Part shown: piece after piece, positions 1 to 10,528 of the stretch
Position numbering within the stretch: position 1 is the stretch's first letter
Layout of the letters: every line of letters begins with the position of its first letter
Assembly (NCBI RefSeq): GCF_019175285.1
Contig: NC_056524.1
Location: 95,427,080 to 95,491,079, forward strand
DNA: 64,000 nucleotides
Source of the DNA: Sceloporus undulatus
Taxonomy: Eukaryota > Chordata > Lepidosauria > Squamata > Phrynosomatidae
Reading direction: 5' to 3'
Program-made: the position numbers and the translations under genes
Notes under the pieces: generated by a model
Seen by the model: only the letters and a program-made list of their open reading frames with translations
What the model was told of the DNA's origin: nothing
The model's database searches: none

Positions 1-124
1 ATTAAAAATTGTTTATATAAAAAACAGCCTGGGATATAACAAGAAAATGTTTCAGGGTTTGGGGTAAGGGGATATTACAACTCTTGTGATTTGGTAATAC
101 AGATATATCACTATTGGTTTACAG

Positions 125-259
125 GAAGAATTCTGGATGAACTTGACAATAATAATTTAAAGAAGAGCACACTCATATATTTTACGTCTGATAATGGTGG
201 ACACTTAGAGGCTCGAGAAGGAAATATTCAGCGTGGTGGTTGGAATGGCATTTACAAAG
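125..259 (+). CDS. Gene A exon 7 (counted as in gene B)
   Basis: Acceptor tttacag precedes 125 and donor gtgag follows 259. The exon is entered in phase 1 (previous G plus GA gives Gly). It encodes GRILDELD, then the metal-site segment [14 protein letters not shown] and GGWNGIYK. The 135-nt length equals exon 7 of gene B. Confidence 0.93.
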
Positions 260-3200
260 GTGAGATTCCCAAGTCCTCCACTTTTCTTCCTAAAGTCTTT
301 TGTATTCTGTAGCCCATTAAAAATTACCTTTGGGCAATAGTTTTTTGTCTTTCAAATGGAATTTAAAGTTTGTTTCCTGGACTGGATCTCCTAGCACCCA
401 CATGGCCAGGAGGAGGAGGGGCCCACCTGCATGAATACCTTTCCATAACATCTGAACTGAGGACAACGTCTACAACATCTTGACCAAATGCAGGGCTATG
501 ACTAACATCATTTTTCCCCTCCTGTATCATTTTAACATGTTTGCCTGATGAAGAAGACAGTGGAGCTTTGAAAGCTTGCAATATTTATAAAGTGCATTTT
601 GGTTGGCCCAATAAAGGTACTTCAAAAACTTGTGGATTTTGGATGATACTGTACTTTGCTATATGGCCAATGTGGCTACTCCTGGATATATTACTTTTTG
701 AAATACAGTTGGCCCTCCACATTTATGGCTTTGACTTTTGTGGATTTGATTATTTGTAGTTTTGACTGATATGTTCTCTCTAGAAATCTCTAGGTCCTCT
801 ACTGCAACTTTGCCAGAAGTTGACCATGGAGTTGTACTGGAGAACCTGCAAGTTCATAGAGAAAGACTTTTCTAGGCATTTGTATGTCCTCCAGCATGAT
901 TCTATGATCAATGTCTGGCAGATGCTGATCATAGAGTTGCCTTGAAGGACCTGAAGATTCCTACAGGTGTACTCTTAAGTAAAAAGAATAGCATTTTTTT
1001 TATTTGCGGTTTTTCCACATTCACAGGGGTCCTTAACTCCTAACCCTAGCAAATGTGGAGGAAGCACAGTATTAACTATGTTTGAAATATTTGAAATACA
1101 AAAAATAAACCTGAGCAAAAGAGGTGCCAACTATTCAGACAATGTTCATGCATACATTGTTTAAAGTAACAGGAAGCAACTGAAAAAATTATTCCAATGG
1201 TTACTAGGAATCTCTATGTAAAAGAAGTTCAAAGTTTAAACAGAAAATTTGAAAGTGAGATGTAAGGCTAATCACATACTAAGTGGGAGAAAATGGACAA
1301 GTGTGACTTTCTTAATCCTCTTGGATCTCTTAGTAACCTTTGATATCATCAACTATGCATCTGAAGGCATATTTAACATTTTTATTATGTAAAATGAAAT
1401 CAGGAGGTTTATGGCAAAATTCAGAATGCTCTAGTTAGGTAAAGTATTAAGATAAAAGAAAACATATTTCTTGACTCAAACCCTAATAGTATTTGGTTGC
1501 AAAACCATTTAAGCTAGATCTCATGTGTTGGCTGGTTGCTTCTTACTCAGACACAAAACAGAAAGAAACAAACAAAGAGGCTATCTTCTCAAAGAAAGTG
1601 GAGATGAAATAAAGAAGTAGTAGGAACCAGTAGTCCTAAATCCATAAATCTAAGGAATACAGATGGGGGAAAAATAGGGATTGTCTTGCTCTCAATACCT
1701 TCTGAATTGGCTGTGTGGGTTGGAATTCATAGTAGCAGCATTTTAACGGTTCACTTTATACATGATGAACTGATTCCAGAAGTTAATAATGTAAGATTAT
1801 CCCTCATCCTTTAGAAAGTTGCTATATGTAGTCTTCACATTAATATCTTGATAACTGTAAGTTCTTCTTTACATCTGATCCTTGGGTGAATGAAACATAA
1901 GCGTAATCATATACAGTATTTAAGCTTGCTGGGCATTGCCACTGTGATTTTGGAGAAAAAGCAAGCCACAGGATTTTGATCAAGAATAACCTTATGATTC
2001 AGATTGGGATCCCTTGCTGGCTTCCTGATGAAAAATATCAGCAGACTTGGTGACAAAACTGCTGCTTCTTGCAGTTAGTACCAACCACAATTAGTAAAGG
2101 GCTGGATAGATCACCCCAAAAGGGCAGTCTGCAGCTGCTCAATTTTACCCTGAATGGAGGCCGCACCAACCAAACAGTGTGGCCTCCATGAGGTGTAAAA
2201 AGTACCAGTTTGAAGTGGGTTCTTTCTGGGACACGCCCGGGTGCCATTGGTGCCCTTGCACATTTCAATGACATACATGTGGTGCTGTGCCATGCGTACA
2301 TCATCATGGCAGCCCCAGTGTGGATGGGGGAGAGCCATAATGGCACCTGGACAGCACGGTAGGGCTCAGGAGCATGAGGATGCTCAGCTCTCCCGAGCCC
2401 TAAAATTGGCCCCAAGCTGACACAAGGCAGCAGTCTGTAGTGGGCCTAAGTTACTACCTGGGACTGAGCAATGGGAACATCTTTCATTGCTACTTAAAAC
2501 TGGATCCGTCTGATGATGTTCACCTTGGAAATCCTACTTGGCTAAGGGCATGGATGCCTTTAGGATCACCTTGCTGATGAGCTGGTATGGCTTTTACAAA
2601 TATGCCCACTGTCTGAGATGGAATGCTTTAGTTTCTCAAAGGTGGTTGAACTGCTACTCATTTTAAATTCTTTCACCGCTGGCTGAAATTAAAAGAACAT
2701 AATTTCTAACTTACTGTGGGGCAACATAAACAGTTCCTATTTTTATCCTTCAATATTTCTTAATGGTGAAGTTTAGTGATTTTATAATTCTGATATGATT
2801 ATTTAATACTTTGGGAGTCACTTCAGAAGACTCTGAAATTTTAATTTTTCCCTTGAAGGAGATTGAGTTGACTAATAAATGTATCAAATAAAATACTAAA
2901 TATTAAATTTAAAAATTATGCAAAAGCTAGTCTAGCCTTCTTATATACAGCATTCTAATTCCCAAATGATGAGATGCTTTTTGAAAAATAAATTAATAGT
3001 GAGGAGCTTTTATCTCTTTAGGTCTTCCTTCTTCCCTCTCTTTCTCCTCACCCTCCCTCTCTTCCCCCCAACTTCACCTCTCTATCTATCAAGATCACTC
3101 CTCTCTTCAATGGACCCTCAAGATAATGCACAGAGCACTGATCGTGCATCATTGTGTTGTTGAAAAAGTATATCAATGGGATGCCAAATTAAATATGTTT

Positions 3201-5791
3201 TCTATAAAATATGAAAAGGGCTCTACATAACTTAAGGAGAACTAATGTTATATAGCAATCTGGATTTGGACATAGAAGATTTTGTGCTGAAACGATTTAC
3301 TGTTCTAAAACTGACATTGTTTCATAATTCTAGGTGGAAAGGCCATGGCAGGGTGGGAAGGAGGAATCCGTGTCCCTGGATTATTCAGATGGACAGGAAT
3401 GCTGCCTGAGGGCAAGGTTATTGATGAACCCACAAGTCTAATGGACATTTTTCCCACATTGGTTTATCTGGCTGGTGGAAAAGTACCTCAGGACAGGTAT
3501 GGATACTGTTGAAATCAATTCCAAATTGACAGTATTGTATAATAATTGATTAATGTTTAGATGCTGTTTCATAAATATGGCCAATCTTTCTAGACAACCT
3601 AAGCAAGAACTGGGATCTAGAATTCTTCAAAACCTGAATTCCCTATAAAATATTCTGTTTTCTGCCCTGGAATGTAAAAATAAGTGGATCATAGGGAGAA
3701 GAAGGTCATCCGAAACAGATTATGTCTCACTCATGTAGGGTTGCTCTGTAAATTGGCAACCTAAATGCCGTTTGCATCACTCTTTTCCAGTGAATGTTTT
3801 GTTTTACATTCAGATAAATGTTTCTGTCAGAGTGTATCAAAACACACAGAGAGAGCACTGTGTGCATGTCAGAACTTTCTACACATGCAAGGATTGAGAA
3901 TCAGAGAAATATACTGACAGATGTATTTTAGAAAATAATCTGGATAAATACAGTATATACTTAGGGCCTACAAAATATCATCTCTCAAGAACTTACACAG
4001 CATCTTAAAACTTTCAAACAAAGCAATACTTCACAATTTTATTTTAGACATTAAATCAGATATCTATTTCCATTTGTTGTGTAACAAATGCTCAGTGATG
4101 ATTGCAGAAAAATACAGGTTATCCAAACTGTCTTTTTGGCCTTCAGGACAATTGATGGTCAGGACCTGATGCCTTTACTGCGGGGATTGGTTCAGCACTC
4201 AGGTCATGAATTCATGTTTCACTACTGTGGAATATATTTACATGCTGTGCGCTGGCACCAAATGGACAGTAAGTATAACCATTAACAGAACTGCAGCATC
4301 ACCTCACATAATATACTTTCTGAAGGTTTTATTATCTTCCAGGTTCCAGAAATAAATGAAGAGGATGTGACTCAGTCACTCTTCACCTTACAGAATAATG
4401 TGGGATAACTGCAAGTAATATGGGATTGCTGAAAGTATACCACACTATGCTCTTTAGAGGAAGGATAGGATACCCACGACATCATGAGTAAATAGATCAT
4501 TATTCCAGAATACATTACCTTCAAATTATGAAGGATGCAATCACTTCTTGATAGCATTTTTCAGAATCAAATCTTAATTAAGTGACTTCTTTTTGCATAG
4601 TACTTAGTCTTGATCTCAGCATTTGAAACTGTGGTTTCTTTCTTCCTACTTGATTTGTATTTAAGATAGATCTGCATCTTATGTCCCTCTGCCTATGTTT
4701 TGAAATTTCATTTAAAAATGTAAGAAGAGCTGTTTAGGCTAAAGTTATACCCGCATTATAAACAAATGTAAGCAAAATGTAAGAAATGAGGATGGTAGAT
4801 AAAATGAAGTCTCAGCATGGTCCAAGAAAAAAAGGAATAAGAGGAAAAATTGAAGCAACACTATGAACAGCTGAATATATTGTCTTTTGTTTTGTTCCAA
4901 CTGTACTAACTAGAATATAACAAAGAGCCTGTACACACTGGCCAAAAATCCCAGCCTTGTGTCATCCTGTCCAGATGATGCAGGCCATTAACCCAAGGCT
5001 GGGACCAGGCAGACTGGACATGGATTAAGTGTATATGGCTCAAGCCCAACCCAAAGGGCTTTAGCCCAGTCTAAAATGGCCAGCTGTTTGCCATGGAGTT
5101 TCTAGGAGACTGGACAGCCCTGTGTGCCCAGTACCTGCCTCCTTCATTACTTCTGCTGAGAAGATCCCTGTCAGATGAGGGTCCCAGGCCATATGGGTGT
5201 ACGCAGATGCCCTGTTTCTACCCTTAAGAGCTACAATGGGGTCTTTCTCAGCAGATATGAGGTGGAGGCAGGTACATAGAGGTAGGTTGTCTGTGATGCA
5301 GTGGTGGACAGGTGGGCATGTAAATACCCATCCATTGCCATGTCAGCCAGGGACTGGTACAGGTCAGGACAAGCCCATGCTATCCTGCCTGTCTGCTTAG
5401 GGCAGTACTTCTCAAATAGTGGGGCGGGCCCCCCAGGGGGGGCGTGAGGCTCCGTAAAGGCGCGAGGCTCAGGATACAGTGTTATGCAGAGGTGTACTTA
5501 TAACAATTTTATAGACAAATGATACTATTTACAGTCGCGCGGGGGGCGCGAAATGTTTTCTTCTTCCTAGGGGGGGCATGACAGAAAATAATTGAGAAGC
5601 ACTGGCTTAGGGCCAAAGATACAGAAGTGGAAATACAAGGAACAGTCACAATTTCTTTTCTTGAAAAAAAAACAATTGGAAAAATAGTTGATCACTGAGA
5701 TTTTTCACTACTTTTGTTTTGTTTTTCTTACTTTTAGTGTGGTGTTCTGTTTTGAACAAAATGTAGTGTTTCTTGCACAGAATCAGTGTAT

Positions 5792-5829
<38 letters not shown>

Positions 5830-6578
5830 TTCAGAAAATTTTCAGTGGGAATTCCCATTTTAAAAAAAATTGACCATGTGCAAAAACTCTTGTAGTCTCA
5901 CTCAGCAGGGAGAAAACTTTTGAGTTTTTCTGTTCATGTGTGTGGGAATGAGATAATGAAGGTCTGTGGCCCTACATAAAAATGGGGATCTGATGACATA
6001 ATTAGTTTTAAAGAAATAAAATTGGATTGCAACAAATAGGCAACAAAGAACTATGTACAAAGCACAGAATGTAGTAACTACATTGATTAAAACGTCTCTG
6101 TGCTTTTCATAGCTATACCAGATCTACACAACTGGGTTTCCTTGGTAGAAACTTATCACATTTTTGCAAAGTCTGTCCCTGTCTTAACTTTATGCTTTCT
6201 TTCTCACCAGGTGGAAATGTGTGGAAGGCTCATTATGTAACACCAGTTTTTCAACCAGAAGGAGCTGGTGGTTGCTATGAAACTGTATTCTGTGTCTGTT
6301 CTGGAAAAGGTGTAAAACATCACAACCCTCCTTTGCTTTTTGAGCTCTCAAGAGACCCATCAGAGGCAGTGCCTCTGACCCCAGATACTGAGCCACTGTT
6401 CCACGTGGTTCTAAAAAGAATAGAGAAAGCATTGGAGGAGCACCGCAGCACCCTCACTCCTGTCCCAGAGCAGATGTCTCTCAGCAACATTGTGTGGAAA
6501 CCATGGTTACAGCCTTGCTGTGGGACATTCCCATTCTGTTGCTGCGACAAAGAAAAGGAAAAGGATGAACACTTTTAA
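125..6578 (+). CDS. Gene A: arylsulfatase (ARSD/ARSL/ARSF/ARSH subfamily), 3' part, four exons
   Basis: Only the last four coding exons are in the window: 125-259, 3334-3496, 4147-4268 and 6211-6578. All have AG/GT borders and join in one open frame ending in a stop. The family hydrolyses sulfate esters in the ER, Golgi or lysosome. Visible family features are the metal-site segment TSDNGGHLE, the strip WNGIYKGGK with its conserved lysine, [40 protein letters not shown]-like [17 protein letters not shown], and the C-terminal block [19 protein letters not shown]. The exon lengths 135, 163 and 122 equal those of gene B. The Asp-Asn metal pair resembles human ARSH as I recall it, while gene B has Asp-His. 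The 5' exons, signal peptide and catalytic cysteine lie left of position 1. Assignment to the subfamily is firm; which human paralogue it matches is not. Confidence 0.93.
535..640 (+). repeat. 3' end of an unclassified interspersed repeat
   Basis: The segment carries CCTGATGAAGAAGACAGTGG, a GAAAGCTTGC block and then TTGGCCCAATAAAGGTAC. This kind of tail is dispersed in reptile genomes. A related tail is read on the minus strand near 8600-8760. I cannot name the family safely. Confidence 0.4.
706..1069 (+). mobile_element. pogo/Tigger-like non-autonomous DNA transposon
   Basis: The element is flanked by TA dinucleotides (704-705 and 1070-1071). The left terminus CAGTTGGCCCTCCACATTT pairs with the right terminus, whose reverse complement is CTGTGCTTCCTCCACATTT. 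A second inverted motif (TATTTGCGG and its partner) lies inside. No transposase ORF remains. Orientation is arbitrary. Confidence 0.7.
2038..2435. repeat. GC-rich unclassified segment in gene A intron 7
   Basis: Composition jumps above the AT-rich intron, and a 125-codon minus-strand frame is open but matches nothing I recognise. The segment contains CCCCAAAAGGGCAGTCTG, which resembles the subterminal part of the TIR elements at 22257 and 41225. It is likely an old DNA-transposon remnant rather than a gene. Confidence 0.35.
3334..3496 (+). CDS. Gene A exon 8
   Basis: Acceptor ttctag, donor gtatgg. It encodes [20 protein letters not shown] and then [18 protein letters not shown], the conserved glycine-rich substrate-pocket region of this sulfatase group. 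Its 163 nt equal gene B exon 8. Gene B and human members have [11 protein letters not shown] where gene A has AMAG. Confidence 0.93.
4147..4268 (+). CDS. Gene A exon 9
   Basis: Acceptor ccttcag, donor gtaagt. It encodes [18 protein letters not shown] followed by [19 protein letters not shown]. The length of 122 nt equals gene B exon 9, and the split Arg codon AG|G joins it to exon 8. Confidence 0.93.
4935..5394 (+). repeat. Interspersed repeat, copy 1 (pair with 20405-20900)
   Basis: This stretch shares ordered blocks with 20405-20900: GCC(C/A)AGTCTAAAA followed by a TGTTT block, then CCATRTGGGTG, TACCCT-like and TTTCT(A/G)CCCTTA blocks, and a GATATGAGGTGGAG versus AATATGGTGACAG block. Both lie in the same orientation. 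Family unknown; probably a non-autonomous DNA element. Confidence 0.5.
5403..5604. mobile_element. hAT-type MITE with perfect 8-bp target duplication
   Basis: Termini are CAGTACTTCTCAA on the left and the reverse complement of CAGTGCTTCTCAA on the right. The flanking 8-mers GCTTAGGG at 5395-5402 and 5605-5612 are identical, the hallmark of hAT insertion. The 202-bp body contains GC-rich runs and no ORF. It lies in intron 9 of gene A. Confidence 0.88.
5795..5824. repeat. (CA)n microsatellite
   Basis: An uninterrupted CA run of about 15 units lies in intron 9 of gene A. Confidence 0.95.
6211..6578 (+). CDS. Gene A terminal exon (exon 10) with stop
   Basis: Acceptor ttctcaccag. It encodes [38 protein letters not shown] and the Cys-rich end [19 protein letters not shown], then a charged tail KEKDEHF and a stop at 6576-6578. 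Gene B has CWCDKE where this copy has CCCDKE. The position that is Asp in HHDPPLLF of the family is Asn here. Confidence 0.93.
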
Positions 6579-6721
6579 AGTTAGCCACATTGAATGAATT
6601 AGGCATCTTAGACCATAAAAGATATTTTAAAAAATAGGATCATCGAGTACTGCTGTCCTTTCCCACTGTCCCACAATGCCCCTGCTATGGAAGGGGGACA
6701 ATTGATAATAGGAGGAGATGG

Positions 6722-6727
6722 AATAAA
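6722..6727 (+). terminator. Candidate polyadenylation signal of gene A
   Basis: An AATAAA hexamer lies 144 nt after the stop codon of gene A. A further AATAAA is at 7660. No transcript data are available to choose between them. Confidence 0.35.
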
Positions 6728-7182
6728 AAGGAAATGGAAAACCAGGAAGTGTTGTCATCTATTTCAGCTACATCTACATCTATCCTCCTGTCATTCTCAT
6801 AGTGTTTGGATTGTGCAATGTAAAAATGTCCCATGTCTTCTAAGACCTTCACAAAATTTGTCCTGTAGGCACTTAATATTTGTGCTGGTATTTCTCATGT
6901 TTATCATTGGAGATATTTCTATCCCACTTTTAAATTCTAAGAATATCACAATGGTTTTGAAAACATCCCAGGACTGAGATCAGATTTAGGATGTGAAACT
7001 TTTCACACAGCTTATATTCGTATGGGAAAGTTTTCAACATATTTCTATATATTAGAGCAGTAAAGTAATGACAAACACTACAGAAAACAAAATAGCCAAC
7101 CTACACTTTTATACACAATAACGCTGGGAGATTTGAGCAGAAAACCTAACTCACATTTTCTTTAAAAACAGATCATACAAAA

Positions 7183-7552
7183 CTAAGGACTTGCTTACAC
7201 CAGCAGGAAACCCTGTACTGATCCTGTATCTGCAGTGCAGTTTCCCATTCCACAGTGAATCTGATAACACCAAACTCACCATGACAAGACCAGAGTAACC
7301 CAGAAGAAAAGGGCAACTCTATGATAATCATGTCTCCTACAGTGCACAATATTTCCAGCAACATGGCTATGTCCTTGCCATCAATCCAGATTTCCCAGGC
7401 AAATGCAAGGTGTAAAAGGCAGTTCCTTTTTCTTCAGATTTTCAGAGAAAAGCCCTGCATAGCCTACAAATCCTAAGGAACATTGCATGCCCAGGTCACA
7501 GCTGCTACGGGGTGAGTACAGGGTTGCTTGTCAGTGTAGACAAGCTCTAAGG
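7183..7552. mobile_element. Old TIR element downstream of gene A
   Basis: Inverted ends of about 30 nt are visible. The left reads ACTTGCTTACACCAGC and then AAACCCTGTACT; the right, reverse-complemented, reads GCTTGTCTACACTGAC and then CAACCCTGTACT. No ORF of note. Superfamily not assigned. Confidence 0.55.
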
Positions 7553-7814
7553 TTATTAGCTGGACTGATTACTTGTGCAGACTTAATAGCAACCAGCTTA
7601 ACTGCACAAACAACCCCTTGCTTTGCTGGAAGCAATGTACTGCCCAGAGACATACAGGAAATAAAATCTCCTACCCTACAATTAGAAAAATGTTTTCCTG
7701 CCTTTTCTGCACTCAGCAACATTCTCAGTTTCACAATATCCAAATGGAATAAACAGTAGTTAGTGAGAAATGCTTAATGCTGAGCTTTAATAATAAATTT
7801 GATATTACTCTAAA

Positions 7815-8124
7815 CAGTGGTATCACTAAGGGTGAGTGTGGTGGTGAGGAGTGCACTCCGTGACACCCCAGAGGGGGGTGTCACCCAGTGAGGTAGTACA
7901 TCCTAGGGAGAGCACGCAGCTGCGTTCCAGGTCCCACATGCCCATGACCACATGGGACTCAGAAGGCCAAGGGGGCTGCTGCAAGCTCTGAACACACTCC
8001 CCATCTCACTGCCATGATGCCATTTTATGCACCATGGCAGCAAGGTGGAGGAGTACATTTTAGACCTGCCCCCAGAAGCCCTGCCTCTCCACACCGGGTG
8101 ACACACTGGACGGGGACACCACTT
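7815..8124. mobile_element. hAT-type element with 8-bp target duplication
   Basis: It starts CAGTGGTATCACTAAGGG and ends GGGGACACCACTT. Identical 8-mers ACTCTAAA flank it at 7807-7814 and 8125-8132. Inside are repeated GTGTCACCC motifs. A related remnant on the opposite strand is at about 24270-24533. Confidence 0.85.
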
Positions 8125-8180
8125 ACTCTAAATATAACAAAATATAATATTAAAATAACTTGGTTTATTAGGTATTAAAG

Positions 8181-8311
8181 CAGTGGTCCTGAAACTGTGC
8201 TCTTTGATTTTGGACTTCAGCGCTCAGAATCCAGACTAGTTGCCAACATGGCTGAGGCTTCTGGAAGCTGAAGTTCAAAATCTGCTTAAGGTCAAAGTTT
8301 GGTGACAATTG
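8181..8311. mobile_element. Short hAT-type MITE with 8-bp target duplication
   Basis: It starts CAGTGGTCCTGAAACTG, and the right end reverse-complemented is CAATTGTCACCAAACTTTG. Perfect 8-mers TATTAAAG lie at 8173-8180 and 8312-8319. The body is a palindromic MITE of 131 bp. Confidence 0.85.
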
Positions 8312-8599
8312 TATTAAAGTACCTGTATAGCATGTTGCTAAACAATTAAAGGAGGATATTATAAATATAAAAGATCTTAATTCAGGGATGCCACACTCTG
8401 GAAAAGTCATGAAAATTGGGTTTTGACAGTAAAGGAAGGAAAAATATTTGCATAATTGAATGATTATTTTTTAGATGCCATACAAAAAGCCGATCTTCAC
8501 TTCAGCGGTTGTGGAGTAGAGAACAGCAGAGTGCTATACTAACGTTATGATGTGCACATATGCCATAATAGGTGTATATGGTCTGGTTAAAGAAGTAGA

Positions 8600-8758
8600 G
8601 CAGGCTAAAATGAATCTCACTTAAGAATTCACATTGGTACCTTTTATTAGTCCAACCTGAAGGTAGGAGTGGGGGGGGGGTTGGAGGTTTTCTTAAGCTT
8701 GTCTAAGCTCACTGGCTTCTTCTATAAGAGGGTAACCTTTTAAGAGAAATAGGCCAAA
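8600..8758 (-). repeat. Unclassified interspersed repeat 3' end, minus strand
   Basis: Read on the minus strand it ends GTTGGACTAATAAAAGGTACC, like the tail at 535-640. It directly precedes the CR1 copy. Confidence 0.35.
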
Positions 8759-9335
8759 ACAGGAAAGGAGGAGGTCAATAGCACTATATGTCAGAGATAT
8801 TTACCTTGAAGAGATCCAGGACATCAATCCTGAACAGCCAGGTGGAGAGCATCTGGTAAAAATTAAAGGGAGGGAACAACAAGGATGTTGTGGTGGAGTC
8901 TACTACAGACCCCCAGTCAGACTGAGGAATTGGCATGATATCTTTCTAGAACAGATGGCCACACATTCAGAGAGAGGAGAGATGTATAGTGATGGGTTAA
9001 CTTCAAACTATCCTGATTTGCTGGAAGTCAAACTCAGCAAAATCCTCAAGTCTAGCAAATCCTCACTGCCTGGAAGACAATTCATTGTCCAAAAGGTTGT
9101 GAAAGAGGCAAACAAGGGGGTCAGCTATTTTAGATCTGATCCTAAACCAACAAGGATGACTAGTTAATGGGTTGCAAGTGGTGGGATCATTAGGTGGAAG
9201 TGACCTGTTCTCCTGGAGTTTGTAATACAGTGGAAAGGAGAACAGCATAGTCAAACACACATTCGAGTTTTAGGAGAGTGGATTTCAGTAAACTTAGAGA
9301 ATTATTGAGGCATTCCATGGTCAGAAATACTAAAA

Positions 9336-10528
9336 CAAGGGGTAGGCAACCTTTTTGAGCCGTGGCCGGGTTGCTGTCCCTCAGAGCTGGGGGCCGAAGC
9401 TGGGGGGTGGAGCTTCGACCCTCCGGGGCGGGGGGCACGTGCCAGGGGTGGAGCTTCCACCCTCTGGGGCGGGGCCACATGCCGGGGGTGAGCTTCCACC
9501 CTCCGCGGCGGGGGCTGTGTGCTGGGGGGTGGAGCTTCCACCCTCCAGGGCGGGCCGCATGGCGGGGGCGGAGCTTCCACCTCCGGGGGCCAGGCCTCCC
9601 ATTTTTTCTGGCCCCTGACGGGGCCCTAGGCCCGTCAGAGACCAGCAAAAAAGCTGGGGGGGGGCCTGCCAGTGCTGGAGGACCCCCTGGAGGGCCCCAG
9701 TGATGGCACCGGGCCTTCCAGGCCCCCAGCTGCCATGGGAGCCCGCCTGGAGGGCCCCAGAGACGGCAGCGGGCCCCGCAGAGGCCCCTGCCGCCCGGGA
9801 GCCCGCCTGGAGGGTCCCAGAGATGGCAGCGGGCCTCCAGAGGCCCCCTGCCCCGCCCTGGGAGCCCTCGCAGGCCCCAGAGATGGCACGGGCCCTGCAG
9901 AGGCCCCCTGCCGCCCTGGGAGCCTCCTGCAGGGCCCCGGGATGGCAGAGGCCCTGCAGAGGCCCCCTGCCGCCCTGGGGAGCCCTCCTGCAGGCCCCAG
10001 CGCGGCACGAGCTCTGCAGAGGCCCCCTGCCGCCCTGGGAGCCCGCCTTGGAGGGTCCCGAGATGGCAGCGCCTCCCAGAGGCCCCCTGCCACCCTGGGA
10101 GCCTCCTGCAGGCCCCAGGGACGGCAGCAGGCCCCGCAAGGCCCCTGCCGCCCTGGGAGCCCTCCTTCAGGGCCCAGGGACAGCAGCGGGCCCTGGCGAG
10201 CCCCTGCCGCCCTGGGAGCCCGCCTGGCGGGTCCCAGAGACAGCAGCGGGCCTCCCAGAGGCCCCTGCCGCCCTGGGAGCCCTCCTGGAGGTCCCAGAGA
10301 CGGTAGCGGGCCTCCTAGAGGCCCGCCACTGTTGCCGCCACTACCGCGGCGGCCGCTCTGGGCGCCGCCATTTTGGGCAGCAAAATGGCGGCGAAGTCTC
10401 GCGCGACCTCCCCCGCCATTTTGGGCGAAAAATGGCGGCGCCATAGCCCCAGAGGCTGCTATGGGGCCCCACCATTTTTTTCGCCCAAAATGGCGGCGCC
10501 CAGCGCGGCAAAAAGTTGCCAACCCCTG
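9336..10528. mobile_element. 1.2-kb GC-rich non-autonomous hAT element inside CR1
   Basis: The left end is CAAGGGGTAGGCAACCTTTT and the right end reverse-complemented is CAGGGGTTGGCAACTTTTTG. Perfect 8-mers TACTAAAA flank it at 9328-9335 and 10529-10536. The interior is two GC-rich tandem arrays: units of about 45 nt with GGAGCTTCCACC at 9405-9590, and units of about 60 nt with CCCTGCCGCCCTGGGAGCC at 9670-10330. Inverted ATTTTGGGCG / AAAATGGCGGCG motifs follow at 10370-10500. No transposase is present. Confidence 0.9.
9670..10330. repeat. GC-rich minisatellite, about 11 units of about 60 nt
   Basis: Diverged units repeat AGGCCCCTGCCGCCCTGGGA, a GGAGGGTCCCAGAGA block and GGCAGCGGGCC. The period near a multiple of three and the lack of AT make long frames open on both strands (up to 326 codons), none of which looks like a real protein. 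Confidence 0.85.

Larger units (their letters stand above)
260..3333 (+). other. Gene A intron 7
   Basis: This intron holds an interspersed-repeat 3' end near 535-640, a pogo/Tigger-like element at 706-1069 and a GC-rich unclassified segment at 2038-2435. I see nothing recognisable at 1072-2037 or 2440-3330 beyond AT-rich intron sequence; short ORFs there look like chance. Confidence 0.6.
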
